Assembly (NCBI RefSeq): GCF_001886735.1
Contig: NZ_CP018076.1
Span: 2,170,001 to 2,234,000, forward strand
Origin: Sulfitobacter alexandrii
GTDB lineage: Bacteria; Pseudomonadota; Alphaproteobacteria; Rhodobacterales; Rhodobacteraceae
Direction of reading: 5' to 3'
Length of the DNA: 64,000 nt
A model generated the notes under the pieces. It was not told the origin of the DNA. It searched no databases and saw nothing but the letters and a program-made list of their open reading frames with translations. A program made the position numbers and the translations under genes. Positions 16,556-24,828 of this stretch are shown here, piece by piece. Numbering within the stretch: position 1 is the stretch's first letter; the number at the start of each line of letters is the position of its first letter.

Positions 16556-17887
16556 TTATTCGTCGTCGAGAGCCTCGACGGCTTTCTGAAGCTCATCCTT
16601 CGAGATTTCCTTCTCGTCGACCTTCGCCTGCTCGGCGATATGATCGACGACCTTGTCCTCGAACAGCGGCGCGCGCAGCTGCTGCTGCATCTGCTGGTTC
16701 TGCTGGACAAACTCGAAGAACTGGCGCTCCTGGCCGGGGTACTGACGCGCCTGGTTCATGATGGCCTGGGTCATTTCGGCATCGGAAACCTGGACCTCGG
16801 CCTTCTGGCCGATTTCGGCAAGCAGCAGGCCAAGGCGGACCCGGCGCTCTGCCAGCTTCTTGTGCTCGTCGGTGGTTTCGATCTCGGGATGATCGTGGCC
16901 CTGCACGTCGGGGTTGTCCTCGTGCCAGAGCTGATGCGCGATCTGGCCTGCCTCGGCCTCGACCAGCGAGGGCGGCAGGTCAAAGCTGACCATCTTGTCC
17001 AGCTCGTCCAGCAGCCCGCGCTTCATCACGGCGCGCGATGCACCGGCGTATTCCGCCTCGAGACGCTTCGCGATCTGCTTTTTCAGGGCGTCGAGATCCT
17101 CGGCACCGAACTTGGTCGCCAGTTCGTCGTTGATCTCGGCGGCGACGGGTTCCTTCACATCCTTGATGGTGCAGTCGAAAGTCGCTTCCTTGCCCTTCAG
17201 ATGCTCGGCCTGGTAATTCTCGGGAAAGTTGACGGTGACGGTCTTTTCCTCGCCCGCCTTCACGCCGACCAGCTGCTCCTCGAATCCGGGGATGAAGGAG
17301 TTGGAGCCCAGCACCAGCGGATAGTCCTCTGCGGCGCCGCCTTCGAAGGCTTCGCCATCCACCTTGCCGACAAAATCCATCACGACCTGATCGCCGTCCT
17401 TGGCCTTGGCGCCCTTCTTGCGGGATTTGAAATCCTGCGCGTTCTCGGCAAGGTTCGCCAGCGCCTCGTCGATGGCCGCGTCATCGGCCTTGACCACCAG
17501 CTTTTCCAGCTTGATCTTCGACAGGTCGACCTCGGGGATCTCCGGCAGGGCCTCGTAGGTCATGGAAACCTCGACGTCGTCGCCCTCTTTCCAGTCCTCG
17601 TTGGTCATCTTGACTTCGGGCTGCATCGCGGGGCGGTCGCCGGTCTTCTCGAAGTGCTCGTTCATCGCGCCGTCGATGCTTTCCTGCATCGCTTCGCCCA
17701 TGACGCGCTGACCGAACTGCTTTTTCAGCAGCGCCAGGGGAACCTTGCCCTTGCGGAAGCCCTTCATCTCGACGTCGGGCTGGGCTTCGGCAAGTTTCTC
17801 GTTGACCTTTGCGTCCAGTTCGGCCGCCGTCAGCTTGATGGCATAGCCGCGTTTCAGACCTTCGTTCAGCGTCTCGTTGACCTGCAT
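16556..17887 (-). CDS. tig: Trigger factor (ribosome-associated chaperone, peptidyl-prolyl isomerase)
   Basis: A 443-residue chaperone that meets nascent chains at the ribosome exit. The ribosome-docking signature is [17 protein letters not shown] (about 41-57). The FKBP-type PPIase domain follows (about 155-245, with [21 protein letters not shown]), and then the helical cradle with the glutamine-rich [21 protein letters not shown] precedes ATG 17887, and the longer frame to 17968 has no support. Length is typical. No clp gene is adjacent; clpP/clpX lie about 20 kb away. Confidence 0.97.
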   Translation of the reverse strand: MQVNETLNEGLKRGYAIKLTAAELDAKVNEKLAEAQPDVEMKGFRKGKVPLALLKKQFGQRVMGEAMQESIDGAMNEHFEKTGDRPAMQPEVKMTNEDWKEGDDVEVSMTYEALPEIPEVDLSKIKLEKLVVKADDAAIDEALANLAENAQDFKSRKKGAKAKDGDQVVMDFVGKVDGEAFEGGAAEDYPLVLGSNSFIPGFEEQLVGVKAGEEKTVTVNFPENYQAEHLKGKEATFDCTIKDVKEPVAAEINDELATKFGAEDLDALKKQIAKRLEAEYAGASRAVMKRGLLDELDKMVSFDLPPSLVEAEAGQIAHQLWHEDNPDVQGHDHPEIETTDEHKKLAERRVRLGLLLAEIGQKAEVQVSDAEMTQAIMNQARQYPGQERQFFEFVQQNQQMQQQLRAPLFEDKVVDHIAEQAKVDEKEISKDELQKAVEALDDE

Positions 17888-17986
17888 GTGTGCTCCATAA
17901 GAAAGAGGCCGCGCCGAGGGGCGCGGATAAATTTCCGTCCTTCTATGGATGTTGCAGACCGCTTGCAAGGGGGTCGCGCCTGCCTT

Positions 17987-18916
17987 TCAGAATGAGCCGG
18001 AATAGGCCGCCCAAAGGGTAACGGCGGCATTCATCTCGACCAGAATGGCGTCCAGCTGCGCCACAGTGTCCTGCAACTCGGCCTCCCCGATCGTGCCCTG
18101 CGCCTGCACCTGCGCGATCGCGGGGTGCAGGGAACGCCACATATCGCTCACCTGTTCCAGCTTTGCCGCGATCCGGGGGGTCGGCGGGGCCAGCAGGTTG
18201 GCGGCGGCGTTGCCGTGCAACAGGCCCTCCAGGGTTTCCGAGAACAGCGCCGCGCTTTGCGACAGGTCCTTCAGGCTTCGTTCCCGATCCAGTTCCACGG
18301 CGATCAGGCAGAGATTCTTGGCCATGCGCTGGGTCAGCATCCGTTGCCGACCCGCCTGGTTGATCGTGGCAGCAACGACCGGGTTGCTGTAGCCCCGGCC
18401 CGCGGTGGCTTCGATTACGCCGACAGCTTCGTTCATCCGGGCCAGCACGGCAAGGTTGCGCGCGATCATGATCTGCATGGCGACCGTATGCAGGTCACGC
18501 GACGCCAACTGCTTGACCGACGCGGTGAAGGCGGCGGACACCTCTTGAACAGTCTCCAGCGCCGCACGTTCCTGCGGCGTCTGCGCAGGTGCCAGACCGG
18601 CCTCCGGCGACCCCGCGCGCAGCCCTTGCAGCGTTTCCTCAAACGTGACGGCGGCGGCAAGCGCCTGTTCGCGCCACTGCGCATCAGCCTTTCCCGGCAG
18701 CGCAAGGCAGACCGCCTTTGTCATCTGCTGGGTCAGCATACGCTGACGTCCGGCCAGATCGATGCGTGTTTGCGCGTTCGCGGCGTGCATCCCGACGAAG
18801 TCAGCCGCCTCAACACGCGGGACAAGGCAGGTTAAAACCACGATTGCCAGCCCGAGGACGCGACCCAAGGGTCCGCGAAACGCACTTCTTCGTTCTGTGA
18901 TTGCTGCCCGCGTCAT
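17987..18916 (-). CDS. Exported protein with two PilJ/NarX-type sensor domains
   Basis: A 309-residue protein with a signal peptide (about 1-37, ending PRVEA-AD). It has two copies of the PilJ N-terminal helical bundle. Each begins with the same motif, AGRQRMLTQQMTKAVCL (near 55) and AGRQRMLTQRMAKNLCL (near 190). This motif is the P-box-like element of NarX/PilJ sensors, which binds small anions in NarX. There is no membrane anchor after the domains and no kinase, HAMP or chemoreceptor output. It is therefore a free periplasmic binding module whose ligand is unknown. No two-component gene is adjacent. Confidence 0.82.
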   Translation of the reverse strand: MTRAAITERRSAFRGPLGRVLGLAIVVLTCLVPRVEAADFVGMHAANAQTRIDLAGRQRMLTQQMTKAVCLALPGKADAQWREQALAAAVTFEETLQGLRAGSPEAGLAPAQTPQERAALETVQEVSAAFTASVKQLASRDLHTVAMQIMIARNLAVLARMNEAVGVIEATAGRGYSNPVVAATINQAGRQRMLTQRMAKNLCLIAVELDRERSLKDLSQSAALFSETLEGLLHGNAAANLLAPPTPRIAAKLEQVSDMWRSLHPAIAQVQAQGTIGEAELQDTVAQLDAILVEMNAAVTLWAAYSGSF

Positions 18917-19002
18917 CCGCCAACCCCCGGTTCTGTCGAACCGGACTTAGGCGCTAAGGCTTTCCATGACGTTAAGCGAGCTCTGCCCGGCCGCCCGGCG
19001 GC

Positions 19003-19287
19003 TCACATCCCCAGCGCTTCCTTGTACATTTCCAGCACCGCTTCTTCCTCGGCGATGTCATCCTTGTCGCGCTTGCGCAGGGCGATGACCTTGCGCATCA
19101 CCTTGGTGTCGTAGCCGCGGGCCTTCGCCTCGGCCATGACTTCCTTCTGCTGGTCGGCGAGGTCCTTCTTCTCGGCGTCCAGCCGCTCGATGCGCTCGAT
19201 GAACTGGCGCAGTTCGTTGGCGGTCACCCGGTAGGTCGCATCGCCCACGGTATCCACCACGTCGGGGTTGGTGCCTGTATCACTCAT
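19003..19287 (-). CDS. gapR: GapR-like DNA-binding protein (DUF2312)
   Basis: A 94-residue protein of the GapR/DUF2312 family, which binds AT-rich overtwisted DNA ahead of replication and transcription in Caulobacter. The hallmark stretch ELRQFIERIERLDAEKKDLA leads into DQQKEVMAEAKARGYDTKVM and RKVIALRKRDKDD, followed by EAVLEMYKEALGM. It is nearly all helical. The gene stands alone. The symbol follows family membership. Confidence 0.92.
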   Translation of the reverse strand: MSDTGTNPDVVDTVGDATYRVTANELRQFIERIERLDAEKKDLADQQKEVMAEAKARGYDTKVMRKVIALRKRDKDDIAEEEAVLEMYKEALGM

Positions 19288-19391
19288 CGCCTGCTCCTGC
19301 GCTTGGGGTTGATCGGCACTGACTACAAGCGCGCCGCGCGCCCTGCAAGACGCACTTGATCCGACGCGTCCTTTGGCGTAGCGCAGGCGCC

Positions 19392-19631
19392 ATGGAGACG
19401 ACCGACATCACAATTCTGGATATCGTGATCTGGACCGGCGCGGCGATTTCGCTTCTGGGCCTGCTGGGGCTCGTGTGGTGCATCATCAGCGTGTCGCGGG
19501 CCAAGCGGGCCAAGCTGGATGATGACGCGATGCGCGCGGTGTTGAAATCGGCGATACCGCTGAACCTCGGGGCGCTTTTCCTGTCCGTGATCGGACTGAT
19601 GATGGTCATCGTCGGCATCTTTCTGGGCTAG
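19392..19631 (+). CDS. Small two-helix membrane protein
   Basis: A 79-residue protein with membrane helices at about 10-33 (ILDIVIWTGAAISLLGLLGL) and 57-78 (LGALFLSVIGLMMVIVGIFL), separated by a basic loop SRAKRAKLDDDA. This is a compact hairpin whose loop probably faces the cytoplasm. The start at 19392 is chosen because METTDITILD leads straight into helix 1. The ribosome site is weak and an upstream start at 19356 is possible. No family is recognised. Confidence 0.6.
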   Translation: METTDITILDIVIWTGAAISLLGLLGLVWCIISVSRAKRAKLDDDAMRAVLKSAIPLNLGALFLSVIGLMMVIVGIFLG

Positions 19632-19680
19632 GCGCACGGCGCCGCTGGACAGCGGGGCGCGGCCCGGCGTAAATCGTGCC

Positions 19681-20103
19681 ATGGACATGCGACAACTGAC
19701 CCCCCGCTATTACGTGGCCCCGCAGATCGATCCCTCCGACATGGAGGCTATTCGCGATGCAGGCATCACCCGAATCCTGTGCAACCGCCCGGACGCAGAG
19801 GTGCCGCCCAGCCATCAGGCCGAAGCGATGCGCGCCGCGGCAGAGGCGGCCGGCATCGCCTTCGAGGTGCAGCCCCTGACCCATCAGACCATGGTGCCGG
19901 ACGTGATCGCCCGGAACCGTGCCCTCGGGGCGGAGACCGACGACGTCGTGCTGGCCTATTGCGCCTCAGGCACACGGTCCACGATCGCCTGGGCGCTGGG
20001 ACAGGCCGGGCGGATGCCCGCGGATGACATCGTCGCTGCCGCCCGCGGCGGCGGGTACGACATCTCGAACATCCGCCCCGCGCTCGACGCATCCTTCACC
20101 TGA
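19681..20103 (+). CDS. TIGR01244-type sulfur transferase/phosphatase-like protein (DUF442)
   Basis: A 140-residue protein with the protein-tyrosine-phosphatase-like fold of the DUF442 (beta-lactamase hydrolase-like) family. It opens MRQLTPRYYVAPQIDPSDM, has ITRILCNRPDAEVPPSHQ, and carries the active-site loop CASGTRS with Cys94. In related proteins this domain is linked to sulfide oxidation and sulfur-responsive regulation, but no other sulfide gene is next to it. A CCGGGTG-T-CACCCGG hairpin at 20112-20126 lies between it and the convergent FliM-like gene. Confidence 0.82.
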   Translation: MDMRQLTPRYYVAPQIDPSDMEAIRDAGITRILCNRPDAEVPPSHQAEAMRAAAEAAGIAFEVQPLTHQTMVPDVIARNRALGAETDDVVLAYCASGTRSTIAWALGQAGRMPADDIVAAARGGGYDISNIRPALDASFT

Positions 20104-20118
20104 GCCGCGGCCCGGGTG

Positions 20119-21279
20119 TCACCCGGCCTTACGCTCCGGCAGACCCTGAGCTTCGGCCAGACCGTCGAATGGCAGCGGATCTTCCGGGTCGGTCAGGGTG
20201 AGTTCGGGCAGGTCGGACAGGTCCGGCATGACCGACGCCTCGGCCAGGGTATCGGACGACTCCCATAGCGCATCCCCTTGCGGGGCCGGAGCGCCGCCCA
20301 GCGGGACAGGGTCAGGCTGCCCGGCCGCTTCCCGGTCCGTCGCCCGCCGGTGCGGGACGACACCGCCCGTCTCTTCCGGAACGATACGCAGGGCACGGCA
20401 GCCGTCGATCTGCCCCAAGACCCCCCGCACCAACCTGCCCCCCGCGGGGCTCAGCACCTCGGCGAGGTCGAACCGGGCACTGTCGAGCGGCAGCAGCTCG
20501 CCCACGCGCAGGGCGCTCAGGCGCGCCAGTGGCAGCCTGAGCCGCGCAAGGGCAACGGTCAGATCCACGTTCAGCAGCAATGCGCCGTCGCCCAGCGTTC
20601 TTGGCCGGGCTGCCGGATTGCTCCCGGCGTCGCTTGTCGTATCGACCGTGCCGGTGACCGGGGCCTCCTCCGGCAGCGGCAGGCAGAGGAGCATGTGGCC
20701 CTGCCGCACCCCGCCCGCGATGTCGACCGCGATACGGATCATCCGGTACCGCGGTTCCTCCAGCGCGAGCGACAGCAGGCGGGGCGTATCCACCCGGCTG
20801 CCAAAGCGGTGCCCCTCGATCAGCTGACGCTCCTGCGCGTCGTCGGGCAGGCAGGCGGCGCGCGAGATCATCCCGTCGACGAACGGCGCGGTGACGGCGG
20901 CATCGGTGTTGGTCATCGCGCGCGGCGGCCCGCCCAGATCGGGCAGCACCTGCCCCATGGTTTCCTGCTGGATGAGCGCGCCGACCAGTTGCGGGTCCAA
21001 TGCCGCCGCCGCCGGACGCCCGCCGGGACCGTCGAGCAGCATCAGCAGGTATTCCCCGTCAAAGCAGGTTTCGAGCGCGTCGCCCGCGACTTCCTCCACC
21101 CGGATGGACAGGGCCGCCAACGTCAGACCCATCAGATCGTCGCCCGTCTTGGCCAGCCCCAGCCGCAACGCCTTGGCAAGGGTCATGGCGCGCGCCTGAT
21201 GCAGCGCCCGCCCGCTATCGGTCTTGCGCCGCAGCACCGAGCCACCGCCGATGTCCGATCTTTCCTGCCCCTGCGCCAT
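20119..21279 (-). CDS. Orphan FliM/FliN-type (SpoA domain) motor-switch-like protein
   Basis: A 386-residue protein. The N-terminus SVLRRKTDSGRALHQARAM and the middle domain resemble FliM. The SpoA/FliMN C domain spans about 235-310 (LLLNVDLTVALARLRLPLAR, then LRVGELLPLDSARFDLAEVL). A low-complexity acidic tail of about 75 residues follows. No flagellar gene is nearby; it follows the symporter-kinase gene by 60 bases on the same strand. It could be a true motor-switch subunit displaced from the fla cluster or a phospho-signal target of the adjacent CheY-like receiver. The second is inference. Confidence 0.8.
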   Translation of the reverse strand: MAQGQERSDIGGGSVLRRKTDSGRALHQARAMTLAKALRLGLAKTGDDLMGLTLAALSIRVEEVAGDALETCFDGEYLLMLLDGPGGRPAAAALDPQLVGALIQQETMGQVLPDLGGPPRAMTNTDAAVTAPFVDGMISRAACLPDDAQERQLIEGHRFGSRVDTPRLLSLALEEPRYRMIRIAVDIAGGVRQGHMLLCLPLPEEAPVTGTVDTTSDAGSNPAARPRTLGDGALLLNVDLTVALARLRLPLARLSALRVGELLPLDSARFDLAEVLSPAGGRLVRGVLGQIDGCRALRIVPEETGGVVPHRRATDREAAGQPDPVPLGGAPAPQGDALWESSDTLAEASVMPDLSDLPELTLTDPEDPLPFDGLAEAQGLPERKAG

Positions 21280-21339
21280 GGCACCCGTTCGTTCATGAGA
21301 TGTCCGGGCAGCCCTAGCGCAGCAGTGATTACCACCTCT

Positions 21340-24048
21340 TTAAGAGGCAGCCACCGACCCGATTTTTTGCGGCTCCCGCACCGTGACGCTGTCGGGCAGG
21401 CTGACCCGGAAGGCGGTCCCGCTTTCGGTTGCGAGGTACTGCACCTTGCCGCCCAGACGCGCCATGATTTCCTGACAGATGGCCAGGCCAAGGCCCACAC
21501 CTTCCGCCTCGGCCCCGTCGACGCGGAAGAACTTCTCGAAGATGACGGACTGCACCTCGGCGTCGATCCCGCTGCCGTTGTCGATGAAGTCGACCCACAC
21601 CCCTTCTGCGTGCCGGCTGGTGCGGATCTTCAGCCGGGGCTCGGGCGCATCGCAGTACTTGCGCGCGTTGGACACGAGGTTGATGAACACCTGCACCAGC
21701 CGGTCGATGTCGGTATGCAGGACAAGGTCCGGCTCCGCGGTTTCGCGGGTCACGGACAGCGCCGGCCCCGCACCTGCAAGGGCCGTCGTCACGGCGCGAT
21801 CCAGAATGGATTCCAGCCGGTCCTCGCCCATCCGAAGCGTGACCTGCCCGTTTTCCAGCACCGACAGGTCCAGCAGTTCGTCCAGCAACCGGGTGAGCCG
21901 AAGTGTCTCCGAATGGATGATCGAGGCGTAGCGTGTCTGGTCGGCCTCCGACAGGGACGCCGCGTCCCGCAGGATCTCCGAGAAGGAGCGAATCGATGTC
22001 ATCGGCGTGCGCAGCTCGTGGCTGATCTGGCTGAGAAAGCCGTCCTTCTGCAACGAAAGCTGTGTCAGTTTCTCGTTGGCGCTGCGCAACTTGGCCGCGG
22101 TTTCCGTCAGCTCGCGTGACTTCTGTTCCAGCTGGCTCGAATACTCCAGCATCTGCGCGGATTCGTCGGCCACCGCCAGCAGGTCCTGCACGGAAACAGA
22201 GGTGCCGCCGACGATCTGGCTGACCATCGCGTGCGCGGTGGCGGCCCCTACCGATCCGGCCAGTTCACGCTCCAGCGCCTGCACGAAGGCCGGGGTCGGT
22301 TCGGGCAGGCCGCCGGAAAGCCCCTGCGCCTCGGCCTCGCCACGGAAGAAGGCCTGCGCCTCCGCCGCGCCGAGGATGCGCTGCGCCATGATCATCAGGT
22401 CCTCGCTTCCCGCGACCGACGCCGTCCAGCTGCGCGAGGGGCCGGAATGATCCAGCACGTTGACGAACTGCGCGCCCTGCAAACGCTCGATCGGGGTGGG
22501 AAAGCTGACGATGGAGACCGACAGGAACGCCAGCGTGTTCAGCGACAGGGACCAGACCACCGCGTGCACCGTCGGATCCAGCCCCTCGATCCCGAAAAGC
22601 GCTTCGGGGCGGAGCCAGGACAGCCCCCAGAGCCCGTTGGCGAACACCTCGGCCGACAGGGCGGCACCGACGCCGAAACTGGGCAGCAGCATCGTGAAGA
22701 CCCAGATCGCGAACCCGACTCCGAGGCCGCAAAGCGCGCCGGTCCGCGTCGCGCCGCGCCAGAAAATGCCCCCCAGCAGCGCCGGCAGGAACTGCGCCAC
22801 ACCGCCGAAGGAGATCGTGCCGATGGCCGCCAGTGCAGCGCTGCCGCCGGAGACGCGGTAGTACAGCACGCCCAGCGAAATGATCAGGAGGATCGACAGC
22901 CGCCGCGCCAGCAGCACGACGTCCCGCACGTCGCCCGACTGCATCGCCCCGCGCGGCCGTGTGCTGAGCCAGATCGGCATGACGATGTGGTTCGACACCA
23001 TGGTCGACAGCGCCAGCGTCGCCACGATCACCATGGACGTGGCCGAGGAAAAGCCCCCCAGAAAGGACAGCATTGCCAGCCCGTCCCTGCCCTGGCTCAG
23101 CGGCAGGCTGAGCACGAAAAGATCCGGGTTCGACCCCGGCGGGAGCAGGTCGAGCCCGACCACCGCGATGGGCACGACGAAGAGGCTCATCAGCAGCAGG
23201 TAGAGCGGAAACGCCCAGGACGCGATCTGGAGGTGTCGTTCGTCGTCGTTCTCGACCACCATGACCTGAAACATGCGCGGCAGGCAGACGAAGGCCGCCG
23301 CGGACAGGAGCGTGAGCGCGGCCCAGCGCCCGCCCTCCACCTGCCATTCGCCGATGGGCGACGCATCGACGCGCGCCAAGGTCTGGTCCACGCCCCCGCC
23401 AAGGCCCCACACCACGAAGATCCCGACCGCGAGCGATGCGACCAGCTTGACGATGGCTTCCACCGCCACGGCGATCACGACGCCATGATGGCGTTCGTTA
23501 ACGTTGAGGTTCCGGGTGCCGAAAAGCACGGTGAAAAGGGCAAGCCCGCCTGCGACCCAAAGCGCGGCGCTGACCGGGTTGTATCCCGCGCCCTCGCCGT
23601 TGCCGGCGAAGATCGACAGTGACAACACGACGGATTGCAGTTGCAGCGCGATGTAGGGTGTCACGCCGATCACCGCCATCAGGGTCACGATGATCGCCAG
23701 GCTGTTGGACTTTCCGTAGCGGCTGGAGATCAGGTCGGCGATGGAGGTGACCCGTTGGCTGCGGCCGATGCGCACGAGGCGGCGCAGGAACCACCACCAG
23801 CCGATCATCACGAGGCTCGGGCCCAGATAGATGGTCACGTATTCGAGGCCCGATCGCGCCGCATAGCCGACCGCGCCGTAGAAGGTCCAGGCGGTACAGT
23901 AGATCGACAGGGAAAGCGTGTAGACCAGCGGCGATCGCAGCAGCGCGCCGCCCTGCCCCCGCAGGGCCGCGCGTTCTGCGAGGAAGGCGACGAGAAACAA
24001 TCCCGCCACGTAGGCGAGGCACACGAGGACGAGTTCGTTCAGGGCCAC
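21340..24048 (-). CDS. Sodium:solute symporter-histidine kinase hybrid (CrbS/CbrA-like)
   Basis: A 902-residue membrane sensor kinase. The N-terminal half (about 1-480) is a 12-13 helix SSS (SLC5/PutP-type) transporter domain, with SIYCTAWTFYGAVGYAARSG and GFSSATSMVIVATLALSTMV. A linker and coiled coil (LEYSSQLEQKSRELTETAAK) follow. The HisKA domain has His677 in SQISHELRTPMTSIRSF, and the HATPase has FINLVSNARKY, DNGSGID and GVGLGLAICQ. I chose GTG 24048 because it lies two bases after the stop of the upstream small gene. Such kinases (CrbS, CbrA) sense or import acetate or amino acids. The receiver encoded just upstream is its likely partner. Confidence 0.93.
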   Translation of the reverse strand: MALNELVLVCLAYVAGLFLVAFLAERAALRGQGGALLRSPLVYTLSLSIYCTAWTFYGAVGYAARSGLEYVTIYLGPSLVMIGWWWFLRRLVRIGRSQRVTSIADLISSRYGKSNSLAIIVTLMAVIGVTPYIALQLQSVVLSLSIFAGNGEGAGYNPVSAALWVAGGLALFTVLFGTRNLNVNERHHGVVIAVAVEAIVKLVASLAVGIFVVWGLGGGVDQTLARVDASPIGEWQVEGGRWAALTLLSAAAFVCLPRMFQVMVVENDDERHLQIASWAFPLYLLLMSLFVVPIAVVGLDLLPPGSNPDLFVLSLPLSQGRDGLAMLSFLGGFSSATSMVIVATLALSTMVSNHIVMPIWLSTRPRGAMQSGDVRDVVLLARRLSILLIISLGVLYYRVSGGSAALAAIGTISFGGVAQFLPALLGGIFWRGATRTGALCGLGVGFAIWVFTMLLPSFGVGAALSAEVFANGLWGLSWLRPEALFGIEGLDPTVHAVVWSLSLNTLAFLSVSIVSFPTPIERLQGAQFVNVLDHSGPSRSWTASVAGSEDLMIMAQRILGAAEAQAFFRGEAEAQGLSGGLPEPTPAFVQALERELAGSVGAATAHAMVSQIVGGTSVSVQDLLAVADESAQMLEYSSQLEQKSRELTETAAKLRSANEKLTQLSLQKDGFLSQISHELRTPMTSIRSFSEILRDAASLSEADQTRYASIIHSETLRLTRLLDELLDLSVLENGQVTLRMGEDRLESILDRAVTTALAGAGPALSVTRETAEPDLVLHTDIDRLVQVFINLVSNARKYCDAPEPRLKIRTSRHAEGVWVDFIDNGSGIDAEVQSVIFEKFFRVDGAEAEGVGLGLAICQEIMARLGGKVQYLATESGTAFRVSLPDSVTVREPQKIGSVAAS

Positions 24049-24050
24049 GG

Positions 24051-24338
24051 TCAGCCCCGCCGGCCAGCCGGATCGACGGCAGCCGCCTCGTCCTGCACGC
24101 CGCGGCCCGTCCGCCACCACAATGCCAGCGCACCGAGGATCAGCACGACCCATACGCCAAAGAGATAGCGAAGCGCGGAAGACATGGGCATGGCCGCGCC
24201 GCTGTCGTCACCGGAGAGCGGCCAGAGCAGCGGCAACATCCACAGCGCAAGCCCAACGAGCGGCCACATCCGCACCGCGTCCATCAGCCGGCGCCGCCTG
24301 TAGCTGCGGCGTTCGAGGAACATGCGGCGATCTGGCAT
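24051..24338 (-). CDS. Small two-helix membrane protein linked to the symporter-kinase
   Basis: A 95-residue protein. After an Arg-rich N-terminus (MPDRRMFLERRSYRRRRL) there are two membrane helices (about 24-41 MWPLVGLALWMLPLLWPL and 56-76 LRYLFGVWVVLILGALALWW). Its stop is two bases from the GTG of the symporter-kinase, and its start follows the receiver stop by eight bases, so all three are co-translated. Small two-helix partners are known beside SSS transporters (DUF4212/DUF485 types). I infer a similar accessory role but do not recognise the family with certainty. Confidence 0.75.
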   Translation of the reverse strand: MPDRRMFLERRSYRRRRLMDAVRMWPLVGLALWMLPLLWPLSGDDSGAAMPMSSALRYLFGVWVVLILGALALWWRTGRGVQDEAAAVDPAGRRG

Positions 24339-24346
24339 GTCGCGCC

Positions 24347-24718
24347 TCAGGCCGAGGCCGTCAGTTCGCGCACGGCCTCCAGCATCTCGGCGTTGGAAAA
24401 GGGTTTGGTCATGAACTTGCTGACACCCGCCTTCTGCGCCATCTCGCGGTCGCGGCTCTGACCTCGGGCGGTCAGCATCATCACCGGCAGGTCGGCAAGG
24501 GCCGGGTCGGCGCGCAGCTCGTGCAGGATCTCGAACCCGCTGCGGCCCGGCAGCATCACGTCCAGAAGGACGAGGTCGGGGTTGGCCTTGCGGATCACCT
24601 CCACGGCGTTCAGGCCGTTTGCCAGCGTCTCCACCCGCCAGCCGTCGTTCGACAAGACGAAACGGATGGCCTCGGCGATGTTCAGCTCGTCCTCCACCAG
24701 CACGACATGCTTGTTCAT
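24347..24718 (-). CDS. CheY-like single-domain response regulator
   Basis: A 123-residue receiver domain without an output domain. The acidic pair is in VVLVEDELN, the phospho-acceptor is Asp53 in LVLLDVMLPGRSG, Thr lies in MMLTARGQ, and Lys105 lies in FMTKPFSN. A GAGAGGA ribosome site precedes it. CrbR/CbrB partners of symporter-kinases usually carry a DNA-binding domain, but this one does not, so it must act through another protein. Candidates encoded in the same strand block are the HTH regulator upstream and the FliM-like protein downstream. Confidence 0.93.
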   Translation of the reverse strand: MNKHVVLVEDELNIAEAIRFVLSNDGWRVETLANGLNAVEVIRKANPDLVLLDVMLPGRSGFEILHELRADPALADLPVMMLTARGQSRDREMAQKAGVSKFMTKPFSNAEMLEAVRELTASA

Positions 24719-24828
24719 GCGCGGTATCCTCTCCCCAGGCGGCCCTCCTCGGCCGCGGTTAAACATGCACCGGAAGATGCAACCTGTCAAAGCCGGGAAA
24801 GCGGGCGATGGCGCCCGGCCGGATGGGC

